This document shows, one piece after another, positions 49,769 through 61,155 of a stretch of 64,000 bases of DNA. The notes beneath the pieces are model-generated. The model made no database searches and was not told the origin of the DNA. It worked only from the letters and a program-made list of their open reading frames with translations. The DNA is taken from assembly GCA_020137815.1 (NCBI GenBank), contig CM035355.1, positions 310,001 to 374,000 on the forward strand, given 5' to 3'. The stretch comes from Hormiphora californensis. Lineage: Eukaryota; Ctenophora; Tentaculata; Cydippida; Pleurobrachiidae. A program made the translations under genes and the position numbers. Each line of letters starts with the position of its first letter. The stretch's first letter is position 1.

Positions 49769-50434
49769 GGAGAGATGGATGGCAGAGAGAAAGAATACAC
49801 CTCACACATCTGCCTAGAACTGTTGACATCCTTAGTAAGTTTCAGCTCATCACCGTTATGTGCGCCAGCTTCCCTTCACTTGTTTGTACTGACTTGTTTA
49901 GTCTGTACGGGTGACTGCCTTAAATATGGTCTGGCTACTTTCTGATTTCTCATCCAAAAGATCTAAATGCGACTTCAATAAATTCGTGATTTTGTGAAAC
50001 TAGATTTTTACTGGCTAATGAACCTGCACCGATTACCATGTAAAGCGGCAGGTGTTTTATTGCTCGACCCTCCCTCGCAGTGTCCCGCTTTGTCAGGCAC
50101 TGACTGTAACATCTCGCATGTTGCTCGATGCTTCTCACGCAGCCGCACCGGGCCTTAGGACCGGGTGGGGGAGGATAGTCGTATATGAGACAAGCCCCGC
50201 CACGATAACTATTATAAAGGAGGGTACATAACAGGTGTTTTAGAGTAATGTAGCTAGCAACATTTTACTCCTTCAAAAAGTCCCAATAAGAATTTTGATT
50301 TTCTCATTTCAGCTTATAATCTTTAGCCCCCCATCCTTAGTCCATTCTACAATTTTTTATACGCTGTGATATTTTCTCCCCTTTTCTCTTTCAAGACCAC
50401 GTTAGTCTATTATAACACTAAAAAAATAGACAAT

Positions 50435-50437
<3 letters not shown>

Positions 50438-50495
<58 letters not shown>

Positions 50496-50520
50496 AAGAG
50501 AGAGAGAGAGAGAGAGAAAG
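50438..50520. repeat. (GA)n microsatellite
   Basis: About 80 bp of AG repeats broken once near 50492. Confidence 0.95.
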
Positions 50521-51804
50521 GAGAGAGTCGAAAGAATAAGAGCAAGCAAGAGAGTCTAGCGTGAGAGATAGAGACGCCATGTTTATTATTGACGGTACAT
50601 CCGGCAATGTTTTTACTGTGTTGTAAAGCTACACTAGCCTCTCAACACATTTTCTCCATCTCTCTTCACCTATTTGTCCTCTCTTCTTTTATAGATGTAC
50701 CACCTGTTGCACTACAGTGGCTGTTTAACATTTTATTATTGTGCTCTTCATGTCATGTTCTGATTGCCAGCAACAGTTTTAATGTCACATTGTGACACAC
50801 AATTAGGAAACAGAAAGTCACAAATTCCAGTTCTAATCAAACTTTTTTATATTTCTAGGATTTTAGGATTTCTTTACAGCTCAGATTTCCTCATTCCTTT
50901 CTACCTTTCCTCTTTTACGTCTGCCACATTCACAAATTACAAACTCTATTTTCCCATACACACACACTGCATTCTCTCTGCATTCTCTCACTGTACAAAT
51001 CACATAACTTCCCCTCATTCTCTCTCTCTGTCACTATACCTCTCTCAGTACAATCTCCCTCATTCTCTCTCTCTCTCTCTCTGTCACTATAACTCCATCA
51101 CTATAACTCCATATTTAGAGGGTGTTGAGTGTAGTACACAGAGCTGTAACTCAATACTGTCCATCTGTGTACCTCTCTCTTTATGTGATGCTGCAGCGGT
51201 CTGATATTCATTATTCATGCTTTGTAAACGTACCAACTTGTTTATACGTTGGAACGTCCATTGTAGGGCGAGCAATTCAATAGACTTCCTCTTCTCCGAG
51301 CGGGCACAAAAGGGGCGTGCTGAGCTCAAAACTCTTGTTTGAATTATGGCACATATATGTACATGAGTCTATTACTCTGGTAGTCGCTCTTTAAACAATC
51401 ACCGCACAGTTAAACTATGATCAAGTTCACCATTATGATGTAACTTCCATCCACCAACTGCTATTTAATTACTGCCAGTGTGTGTGTGTGTGTAATTACC
51501 CCGTAATTTCCGGGCAAGTTCCATTGTATCTCGATCACACAATGAGTCTCCAGTGCTCTATCTTATTTGTGTTTGAATGAGCTGTTCCACCAAAGCTTCT
51601 AGCAAAACTTTCTTATTGCGCAGCATCATCTTCTTAGAAGCCATAGCCCTGAAGGTGACCCGTGACCCGTGACCCGTGGGGGAGGATGTGATGCTGTGCC
51701 GGACGCCGGTTTTGACATTGGTTGTTGTATTATCTAGAGAGTTAATCTTGTTGTTGCTTGTAGCGTGAATTAATTAGGATAGAACCAACTAATATCTGTG
51801 TAGG

Positions 51805-53075
51805 ATGACGATCTTCAACGTGCTGGTTGTTGGAAGGAAGGGAATTGGAAAGTCAACTTTTATTGATATCCACACCAACGATGATGGTGAGATTTAGTGA
51901 TGACAGTGTGATCATTGATATAGCTTTGAACATATCGCTCCAATAATTCTTGTAACAGTCTATAAAGTGTAAACGACCTCACTTCAGGCACGTATAACGA
52001 TATGTCGGTCAGTAATGTTGATGGGCATAATTACAAAGTAAAGTACCATGAGTACGAAATGGAAAACGATGTCTCCCAGGTATTTTCTATTTCTGCTTTG
52101 TTTTTTTTATACCGATGTTAGCCCCATTTGAGAAATAGAAACAATCTGAACTTGTCAACGCCCAACGTTTGAAAGTGTACTTCTGACCTCTGTATACAAT
52201 ATAATCTGACTTCTGTCCCTAACAACTCACACCTTCTATTCTAGTACAAGGACAAAGATCTGATTCTGTGTTGCTTTGCTGTCAACGATGTAGACAGCTA
52301 CAAAAGCCTCGAACTGGAGTACATCGAAGAGGTAAGTATGGAGGCTCAGATGTGAGATATCCACAACTGACTGATTTATAGTTGATTTTAATCGAGATAA
52401 ACAGTTCAGCATCAGAATTCCAACCAAATTCCATGATCTCGAAGCCTATGTTTACCGTTTTATTCGTAAGAACCATTGTATCGTTATGTGTGATGTAATT
52501 TATTTTCATATATTCCAGGCTAAGCGTGAGGCTAAGAATGTGCCAATGTTGGCAGTGGGAACCAAGTGTGACTTGAGGGATGATCCTAATCGAGATGACA
52601 TGGTCAGCATCGAGCAAGGAATGGATATGGGACGCAAGGTAAAAACATGAATATATTGGAACCAGCTGGTATCCGATTAGTCTAGAATCTAGACTTCAGA
52701 TTTTCTAATACAGCCGGGAAATGTTGTTCATTTCTCCTATCGAGTATCGGCAACCATACCGATTAAATAGGCCCAATTTGCAACTATACTACATGACAAT
52801 AATTGGACATTTCATATTCCGGTCTCCCTCCCCTCCTCCCTCATCTAACCCCATCGGCCATCCTCCCTCCCATCTCTATTATAATACCCTCCTCCCTCAT
52901 CTAACCCCTCCTCCTCCCTCCTTCCAGGTCGGGTGCTACTGCCTATCTGGAGTGCTCTACAGCCTCCAACTTCAACCTGGATGAACTGCAAGTAGAGATT
53001 GTTCAGATGATTCTACACTACAAAGAAGAAACCAACCACCCACTTTCTCATTCGGAATCGTCAAGTGGCTTCTAG
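51805..53075 (+). CDS. Atypical Rho/Rac-like small GTPase
   Basis: Exons 51805..51886, 51988..52079, 52245..52331, 52519..52638, 52928..53075, about 175 residues. P-loop VVGRKGIGKSTF fits GxxxxGKS. VGTKCDLRDD is the Rho/Rac form of the NKxD guanine-specificity loop, and YLECSTA is the ECSA loop. Where Rho proteins have WDTAGQE (switch II) this one reads HEYEMENDVSQ, so the DxxG and the catalytic Gln are missing. The switch I region DGTYNDMSV is also unlike VPTVFENY. There is no C-terminal CAAX box; it ends SESSSGF. Family knowledge predicts poor or no GTP hydrolysis and no prenylation (inference). Exon 5 is one base too long: after KVG the frame must skip a base at about 52931-52934 to give ATAYLECST. 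Convergent with PHF5A, 118 bp away. Confidence 0.7.
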
Positions 53076-53193
53076 GACGATAATTAGTTAACAAATTTAT
53101 ATTGTATATTTCGGAGAACTGTAAAAGTAGTAAATGTAAATATAACATTAATAATACTGAATATAATATATATTAAAATTAATTAACTCCAGT

Positions 53194-53951
53194 CTATCTC
53201 TTTTTGAAGCCATACTTTTTCCGTTCATAAAACAGGTCAGTTTTTGAGCTTCCCAAGTTAACGATCTTGGGGCAATCCATCCCTGTCCTTCTCTTGGACG
53301 GTGCACTCCTTGCAGTAGTAGGCATCAGACACACCCGGCCCTCCACAGATCACACAACGACCCTGAGTGAGGAGAAATAGGGATTCATTGAAACCCTGAG
53401 AGTGAGGGAAAATAGGGATTAGTGAACTATAGTGACCCCCCTTGTGCGAGGGGAGAAAGGGATAAAAGAATATATGACAGCTAAATTTAGTTTAGTAAAT
53501 CATAGTGGTTGAGTCCAGTTGAGTTGAACCATTGAAACCACACTGACAGCTTTGTACCAGTTTGTGCATGACGCGTCATACCCCACCCTCTTCCAGCATA
53601 CCCCACCCTCTTCCAGCAGACTACCGTGGGGACTGGGGTAGGGAGGGGGATAATGAAATACCTGGTAGGAGCCGTAGTTACACTCATCACAGATCCTGAC
53701 CAGGTTATTAGGACGGACAAACGAGTCACAAATCACACACCTCCCATCACCTGGAGAAAGAGAGAGGGGGGTGTGAAAATTAACAACTTTCTTACAGCAT
53801 TGCCCCATGTCTTGTCACATGTATGTTCGTGACCATGGTATAGTTGTTCTGAAGAAAATTCTGCGGAACACTTACATTTTTCACAGAGACGCCCAATGGC
53901 CACGCCTGGCTGTTTTCTACACATGATCAGATCCGGGTGATGTTTCGCCAT
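53194..53951 (-). CDS. PHF5A: PHF5A (SF3b14b), U2 snRNP zinc-finger protein, with one extra base
   Basis: PHD-finger-like subunit of the SF3b complex in the U2 snRNP; it holds SF3B1 near the branch-point adenosine. Exons on the minus strand: 53951..53876, 53750..53662, 53362..53194. Start [16 protein letters not shown], then [31 protein letters not shown] and [17 protein letters not shown] are nearly identical to human, including the zinc-binding cysteines. Exon 3 is 169 bases where 168 are expected. After EKDRDG one base (the AA at 53274-53275) must be dropped to continue [20 protein letters not shown] and end in YGFKKR. Taken literally, the frame ends a few codons later at a premature stop. 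In so conserved a 110-residue protein this is more likely a sequence error than a loss. Confidence 0.92.
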
Positions 53952-54857
53952 AACTCGGGACGATGCTAAAACATGCGGTTAATGTTAATTAGTTGATCAT
54001 CATGTCAGTATTATTAGTGGGTCATTGAAGAAACATTAATTTCAACCATGGATGACTTATCATGGATGACATAGTGTCATAACATTCTTTGCCATGTAGG
54101 ATATGGTCTTTACAATGTAAAATATCCAATACGAAAGTTAAATCATGACCCACAACCATTATAAAATGTATGATATACATCCCTCCATGGCGCGTTTGGT
54201 CCGATGTGCTAACATATTTTAATTTCCTGGCGCAATTCCAAATTCTGTTATCGTTGCGGTAGAATTAGGGCGGTGGTTTTCATCACGAGATGAATGTTTA
54301 CTTTTTAACTCCAATGTTTTGTCGCAATTTTACCTATTGAGAATTTTGTCAGTAATTGTTTTTAGGTCAACCGTTTTGTTCATTATTACGTAAGGTGACG
54401 TTAATTAGGCTTGCCTTGCTCGTCCTTGTTTCACTGTGCGAAAGGAGGGTTAGAGCATAACAAAATTAGGTTTGTTGCATCATCTCGCAATAACATGCCG
54501 TGAAATACTTTAGGTTCAGGTCACGAATTACCCAGGAGGTGACCCAAAGGTGACATTTTTGCAGCTGAAAAGCAGTTGAACTGCGATGATTTTACTAAAA
54601 ATTGAACTTCAGTTTGTATTTTACTAAAATAATTGGATTTGGGAAATTTAGACGGGAGTCCAAACGCATGGGCTATTTTCTGTATATAATGTGTGCTTCT
54701 AGTAGCTTCATGTAGCAGTTTTTATACGGCTCCATGTCGTGTATTTCTTTGCTATGTATTGGTACATATATTTGTGGTTTTCTCTTTTGTAGCTGCTTCA
54801 CACCCAACGTGACACTGCCAGTTGCATCTCACCAGTTGTATGTAATGAGCTGGGCGA

Positions 54858-54868
54858 GAGAGAGAGAT

Positions 54869-54964
<96 letters not shown>
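54858..54964. repeat. (AG)n microsatellite
   Basis: About 105 bp of AG, nearly pure. Confidence 0.95.
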
Positions 54965-54967
<3 letters not shown>

Positions 54968-55523
54968 TGGATATTATAGAGAGAGAGCTAAACAAAGTGA
55001 TGCTATAGAGTATAGAGGAGTTCAGATGTACCACTAATTAGTATACACACTAATTGCAGTACATGCGAGGTGGTTGGATCACAATGTCATCTGCCTCAGT
55101 ACCCCCCTCATATTAGTCACTACTGTACTCCCTCTTTCTCTCTCCTCTTACTAGTCACTACTGTTATACTCCCTCTTTCTCTCTCCTGTCATTATACTTC
55201 TCTCTCATTCCCTTTGCTTCTCTTTGAGATCTTATCCTGTAGCTCTTCAATCTGTTTTAGATATTTGTTGTTTGGCGCAACGTTTTCTCAGCATGCCACA
55301 TATGGTTATAGTACCAGTTGTAGGAGTAAACTTAGCTTAGTTGTTGAATGATACCTCTCTATTGATCTCCCTTGGGCGTGAGAGGTAAACTTGTTACCAA
55401 GATTGCAATTGGACTGTTCAAATCCCGTTCAAATTTTAAACATTCTGAGCATGTGATGCTTGCGACTATCATTATCAAATGCAAAGTTTACGTTATGCTT
55501 CACATAGATCTTGAGCGTCTTAA

Positions 55524-56821
55524 GGGTACACCTGGCGTTTTTCATCATCGAGTGCCCAACCAAATGACTTCACCAGGGTTTAGGCCATACAAAATGGACC
55601 TCAAATATGCAATTTTAGCCCTAAAGTCGAATTCATATTTTTGCTACAGCCTATTTTCAAAGTGGCGTTTTTTCAATTTTTGTTGAAATTTTTAACCTCA
55701 GGACCACTTTTTTTGAGATAGAAACATTAAATTCTTGGAATTTGAAGAGAATATAAAGGTGAATAAGCCCAAAGAAGGATTTTTGAAATGGAGCTTATTT
55801 CTGGCCATGAGAACGGTTTACTTTTTTGCTTCTTTGACACGCTGGCTGAGAATGTTCCCATGCTTCATTAGAGATGAAAATCTGGAAATAGTTGCTCAAA
55901 ACGATTATCTATGTGGCCCAAAAATTTTGAAACTTTCCCGCCAAAGATGTGGTGTACAGAGCTTTTTTTGTGAAACCTGTCTTTTTGAAAAAGAGGGAAA
56001 TTCTCTGTATCTCAAAAACGGATGATCATAGAGACCTGGGACCAAGCTTAATCGATTCAGAAGGTCCGATTTTGGGGGGGTCTTCTGAGAGACATTTTGC
56101 TCCTACTCCAACCGATTTTGCTGTAATTGCAAAAAACTAATTCTATGAAAAGGGGAAACAACTCTATTCCAGTAGCCTGCTTCGGGCTGATTTCCCCCTT
56201 ACTTGCTGATACCTTTTTCGCAATTACAGCAAAAACGGTTGGAGTAGGAGCAAAATGTCTCTCAGAAGACCCCCCCAAAATCGGACCTTCTGAATCGATT
56301 AAGCTTGGTCCCAGGTCTCTACAATCATCCGTTTTTGAGATACAGGGAATTTCCCTCTTTTTCAAAAAGACAGGTTTCACAAAAAAGCTCTGTACACCAC
56401 ATCTTTGGCGGGAAAGTTCCAAAATTTTTGGGCCACATAGATAATCGTTTTGAGCAACTATTTCCAGATTTTCATCTCTAATGAAGCATGGGAACATTCT
56501 CAGCCAGCGTGTCAAAGAAGCAAAAAAGTAAACCGTTCTCATGGCCAGAAATAAGCTCCATTTCAAAATCCTTCTTTGGGCTTATTCACCTTTATATTCT
56601 CTTCAAATTCCAAGAATTTAATGTTTCTATCTCAAAAAAAGTGGTCCTGAGGTTAAAATTTCAACAAAAATTGAAAAACGCCACTTGAAAATAGGCTGTA
56701 GCAAAAATATGAATTCGACTTTAGGGCTAAAATTGCATATTTGAGGTCCATTTTGTATGGCCTAAACCCTGGTGAAGTCATTTGGTTGGGCACTCGATGA
56801 TGAAAAACGCCAGGTGTACCC
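55524..56821. mobile_element. 1.3-kb foldback element with TTAA flanks (piggyBac-like ends)
   Basis: Begins GGGTACACCTGGCG and ends with the complement CGCCAGGTGTACCC, directly flanked on both sides by TTAA (55520-55523 and 56822-56825). The two arms of about 620 bp are nearly perfect inverted copies meeting near 56170. A TTAA target and a GGG/CCC terminus are characteristic of piggyBac elements (established). The total absence of a transposase makes it non-autonomous. Confidence 0.8.
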
Positions 56822-56959
56822 TTAAGACCTATCATTCTCTTTCTTTCTCTCTCTCCTTCTTTCTCTCTCACTCTCTCTCCCTCTCTCTCTCACCCACAAG
56901 GAAGTTAATAGTTTTATTGCACAACGATGTAGTGATAGCTACAGCTGTTGGTAGTGGAT

Positions 56960-57015
<56 letters not shown>

Positions 57016-57037
57016 GAGATCGAGAGAAAGAGTGAGA

Positions 57038-57117
<80 letters not shown>
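56960..57117. repeat. (AG)n tract
   Basis: Imperfect AG repeats of about 155 bp. Confidence 0.95.
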
Positions 57118-57121
<4 letters not shown>

Positions 57122-58164
57122 TACAAGATGAGTGCAGGGTGCCTATAACTGCAGCTGCTTCAGTAGCTACTTCGCCCATTGTTATTATCTACATCAGATA
57201 CTTGGGAGTTGGGCGTCGTCAATCGTCACCCTGGAACGTAGGAGTGAACCCATGAACACCCGATACCCGAGAGAGGCAATCCCTTCTTGTTTTGCTACGC
57301 TTAGTGAGCCGCTTGTTCTCGTGAACCCTAGATATACTTTTTGCAGACTGTTCCAATCTTGTTTTACCGAGTCCAACTATCCATTCATAATCTTGTTAAC
57401 ACATAATTTCTGTTTACACGACACATCTGATATCTTGCATCTTGGTAATCATTAATCATCTTTCCAGGCAATGTCGAAACAGCACTAACACTATATCCAG
57501 TGGAGCCAGATTTTATCAGATACTAATTTACTATTCAGTGGAGTCAGCTACTAATTCATTACATGGGAAGAAGCAGACGCATCGAGTATCTCTCAATCTA
57601 CAATAAACGCAGCCGTTTTGGGTTCAATGGGGCTAGATTTTTGGTAATCGCAACGCTAACCTATCAGGAGCAGGAGACTGTATGGCGGGCAAACCCTAGA
57701 CTTTATCATTCCATGTTTTCGTATTGCTAACAACGGGACGTGGGTGTATGGCACAAAACTGAGAGACTGATGCATTCTTGTTGTAATTTCAGAGTTTTTA
57801 TTCCCTCCCCCTGTATACCAGTTTAATATACAAGATATAAAGTTGTGTAACATTAATTAATTAATAACCCCTCTTCAAAATCAAGATTACTATATTATGT
57901 ACAATTACAGATAGGGATATGAAAAGTTTACAATTCACTTTTAATAGATTATGTACAATGTCTCACTCAAATCAATAAAAATCGAACTGGCCGCTATAAA
58001 AATAGTTTTCCGAAAACTGAAAAAAACTGACTTAAAATGATATGTCGTGGTTACTGTTTAGTGTTTATATAAACCATCATGTCATTAACCATTATCAAAA
58101 GTTGAAAATAACACTCTTTATCTACATGTATGTAATAATACACAGGGCGTGGATAACGGACCGC

Positions 58165-58710
58165 CTAATCCTCTGACAATAATCCCTCAGGATCTTCCTC
58201 AATCAAATCCCTCAAACTGGGAGAACTGGCAATCAACAACTCTGAACACCGCACCATATCGATCGACAACTCCGAACTAACTGAACTTGTTTCACTCGGC
58301 CCGTCTCTCTCAACATTACTCCGTGCCATCCTCAGCATATCCTTTAGGACATTAGTGGAGATTGTCACGTACGCATCCCGAGTATCCCCGCTAGGAAACT
58401 CATCCTCCCCAGGGATGTGCACGAGGCTGTTCCGCTGATAAAACATGTGCTTTGTAACAAACTGCTTGAATTGTGGATCGAGGGATGATTTCTTTATTTT
58501 CTCCCCAGCTGGCATTTTCTTGGATGTCACAGGGGGAAGAAAGTGCTGAGCAATCAATATCTCCACATGTTTAGTGCTGATTACAACTAGTTCAATATCT
58601 GAGACGAGAAGAAGACGCTCCATTAGTTTGTCCACATCTATCTCAGTGAGGAGTCGTCGACTGGATAGGGCCAGGGGCGAGGGGACATCTGGAGTTGTAG
58701 GGGTTGTCAT
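58165..58710 (-). CDS. Orphan family protein, copy 1 (181 aa)
   Basis: Single open frame, not recognised. It shares with the two frames upstream the blocks TEIDVDKLMERLLLVSDIEL and VVISTKHVEILIA, then SLVHIPGEDEFPSGDTRDAY, VLKDMLRMA and the C-terminal RCSELLIASSPSLRDLIEED, PEGLL. No signal peptide or membrane span; soluble, mixed alpha/beta by appearance. The start is the first Met, MTTPTTPDVPSPLAL. Three tandem genes of the same orientation point to local duplication. Strong conservation of the start, middle and end blocks among copies, with variable linkers, argues that they encode protein. Confidence 0.7.
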   Translation of the reverse strand: MTTPTTPDVPSPLALSSRRLLTEIDVDKLMERLLLVSDIELVVISTKHVEILIAQHFLPPVTSKKMPAGEKIKKSSLDPQFKQFVTKHMFYQRNSLVHIPGEDEFPSGDTRDAYVTISTNVLKDMLRMARSNVERDGPSETSSVSSELSIDMVRCSELLIASSPSLRDLIEEDPEGLLSED

Positions 58711-59024
58711 GGTGCTAAAAATCTAAAATGGGAAAAGCGTTGATTTTAGTTCGTTACAGTTGATAGCAAACTCGACAATCGTTACCACAATTCAAAAACA
58801 AACCGCAATCAATTCAAAATTATTAAAGCTCTTTAAATAAAATTTACAAACATCAAAAATACCCAAATACAAAATACCCAATACGCAATATGCAAAAACA
58901 AATTATCCGTCTTAAATGCTCAAATCTACAGTTCGCATAGTTCCATTTTTCCTTAGGCATCCCGCTGAATGCTAGATGCCTTTATGATTTCTTGGTTTTC
59001 TTTGACATCAAATTTATCCAATCT

Positions 59025-59747
59025 CTACCACTGGAAATTTTCTGGTGGGGAACGCTGAAATACCTCATCACATAATAATCCCTCTGGATCTTCTTCAATC
59101 AACTCCCTCAAACTGGGGGAACTTGCGAGCAATAAATCAGAACATCGCTTCATTTCATGGGACAACTTCCACAATCCAATGTGATTTTTGTGAACCTTCG
59201 GTACAGTTTCTACAAAGCTACTATTTGGATCCTCAGGACCCTGAGCAACAAAATCGAAATACACTTCTCCACTAATCAAGTCCTTCAGAACACCGGCACA
59301 GATCGACATGAAAGCATCCTTGCCCTCTTTTGTAGTAAAGTTGTCTTCACCCGGCGTGTGGACAATATAGTTCCGTGGGTACACTATATTTTCTATGATA
59401 TATTTTTTCATATCTTCGTTAAGAAATGATTTCTTTACCAACATACCCCCTGTTAACCTTTTACTGGATAGATAATTTGTAGGAAATAAAGTAAAACGAT
59501 CCACGATAATAGTATCTAGATATTTGCTGATGATCACAACCAGTTCAATATCAGTAACTAAAAGAAGGTCTTCCATAAGATCATCCACATCAGTCTCAGT
59601 CTTGAGAGGTCGACTAGATAGGGGCGACGATATCTCTTGAAGTATCTGCCGGGGTGGCTCACATTTGGGGGCTGTTATAGACATGGCTTTCTTCGCTTTT
59701 TTCTTCGCCTTCAGGTATGCCTTCTTTCTGGCCCGTCGAGTTTTCAT
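59025..59747 (-). CDS. Orphan family protein, copy 2 (240 aa)
   Basis: Same family as copy 1 with an extra basic N-terminus (MKTRRARKKAYLKAKKKAKK), which looks like a nuclear or nucleolar signal, and a C-terminal extension VFQRSPPENFQW. Shared blocks: TETDVDDLMEDLLLVTDIEL, NYIVHTPGEDNFTTKEGKDA, VLKDLI, KRCSDLLLASSPSLREL, IEEDPEGLL. The pre-core segment EPPRQILQEISSPLS is shared with copy 3. Function unknown. Confidence 0.7.
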   Translation of the reverse strand: MKTRRARKKAYLKAKKKAKKAMSITAPKCEPPRQILQEISSPLSSRPLKTETDVDDLMEDLLLVTDIELVVIISKYLDTIIVDRFTLFPTNYLSSKRLTGGMLVKKSFLNEDMKKYIIENIVYPRNYIVHTPGEDNFTTKEGKDAFMSICAGVLKDLISGEVYFDFVAQGPEDPNSSFVETVPKVHKNHIGLWKLSHEMKRCSDLLLASSPSLRELIEEDPEGLLCDEVFQRSPPENFQW

Positions 59748-59907
59748 GGTCTAACTCTAAGGACAAGAAATTGGAAGTAAAATTATTCAAATGGAATAGC
59801 AATACAGAAAAACATCTCCACTGAAGAAATATATACAGCAAACTATGTAAAATATGACTCGTGAAAAAGGGCAAATAAGTCCACTAAAATTCAGATAAAA
59901 TACAAAA

Positions 59908-59971
59908 TTGCCTGGCTAGACTGTGTTTCGGGCGCCCCGTACAAATGTAAAGGGAGGGTTAGAACATAACA
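59908..59971. repeat. Dispersed short motif (one of about seven copies)
   Basis: TTGCCTGGCTAGACTGTG, then TTTCGGGCGCCC, then GGGAGGGTTAGAACATAACA. Related copies in either orientation: 29508-29547, 32757-32780, 34659-34701, 47609-47663, 48452-48527, 54411-54465. The two outer blocks are conserved and the middle varies. Confidence 0.65.
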
Positions 59972-60146
59972 AATACAAAAGGCCCGCCCGTGTCTTGTTA
60001 CACGTGTTGCATATGCAATCTGCAATAATCAAGTTGTTACTGTTTTGTTGATGTTATGGACAATTGAGACTCGGTGTATATACAGTATACACGGTATGTT
60101 GAGGAAGTGGCTGACCGTTGTCACCACAAGTGGCAAGTTCGTTTTA

Positions 60147-61149
60147 CAGGGTGTCCCACTGTCTTTGCGTGACCTGAGATTTTGGGTCATGACCGGGCTC
60201 CATTAAATTAACCAAAACTCATCGAAAAATTGGTCAAAATGGTTCTAACAAAAACCAGTGTTCTAGAGAATTGTCTGGCGAACATTTTAGTTGCAAGATT
60301 GACTTTCCAAGTCTTACTAATCGTCAGATATATCGTCGTAAAGTCAAAATTACGTGTTCATGAAATCTGACCGGGGTTCACGTTTTGAAAAATTCACAAA
60401 TGCAAAGTTGCTCGGATCACATTGCATTCCTCATAAGAGTTGTAGGAAATTGTCTGGCGGTCATTTTGGTACCCGGGTTTTTATCCTAGCTCAATGTTTA
60501 GAGTGTCTTATGACTGTCAGAACTGGAATTTTCCCTAAAGTGCTCTCAGGTATCGCATTGCATTTTGCCCTGTTATGAAGCTCATAGCTGCTTGAATAAC
60601 ATCTTAGTGCATGATAGGGTTGAGATAGACCACTTGCGTATCCTACACATTAACAGGGGCCTTGCCAAATCGTCATAACAACCCTGTCAAGTGTCTAGAT
60701 GAAATTGAGATGATATGTGCTGATTATCATGGGATTACACACGACACCGAGCCACCTAATTAGGGGTTGTGAGCCGATACCAACTAAGACTCAGCATAGA
60801 AAAATCTTCATGTTCCTACAGTCATAACGCAACTTAAACGCAGAGGTATGAAAAAAAAACATGGTATCAAAATGAACATTAGACGATTCCAATGAAGCTC
60901 TTGTAAATTTCAAATCATTTTACCCATTTGTTGATGACACGTTTGTTTTTGACTTTAGGACGATATATCTGACGATTGGTAAGACTTGGAACGTCAATCT
61001 TGCAACCAAAATGTTCGCCAGACAATTCTCTAGAACACTGGTTTTTGTTTGAACCATTTTGACCAATTTTTCGATAAGTTTTGATTAATTTGACGGAACC
61101 CGGTCATGACCAGTAATCGCAGGTCACGCAAAGACAGTGGGACACCCTG
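60147..61149. mobile_element. 1-kb inverted-repeat element, mariner-like ends
   Basis: Ends CAGGGTGTCCCACTGTCTTT and the complement, with TA at 60145-60146 and 61150-61151. The inverted arms run for about 200 bp with scattered differences, then diverge. A TACAGGGTGTCCC-type terminus is common in Tc1/mariner relatives (known). It lies between copies 2 and 3 of the orphan family, a few bases after the copy 3 stop. Confidence 0.75.
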
Positions 61150-61155
61150 TACTAC

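Larger units (their letters stand above)
47120..51780. other. Repeat-rich stretch without supportable genes
   Basis: Holds GA microsatellites, one hAT-like element and two copies of the dispersed TAACCCTCC motif, listed separately. Remaining frames are short and of odd composition. Confidence 0.55.
54000..58100. other. Repeat-rich stretch without supportable genes
   Basis: Holds GA microsatellites, a 1.3-kb foldback element and one dispersed motif copy. Frames of 96-169 codons within 55524-56821 exist on both strands only because the element is palindromic; they resemble no known protein. Confidence 0.55.

Noticed and set aside
56057-56566. 169-codon frame with a mirrored partner at 55735-56140
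   Set aside because: Both come from the two arms of one palindrome. The peptide resembles no transposase or known protein.
59045-59429. Plus-strand frames over orphan copy 2
   Set aside because: Antisense shadows; the conserved blocks are on the minus strand.
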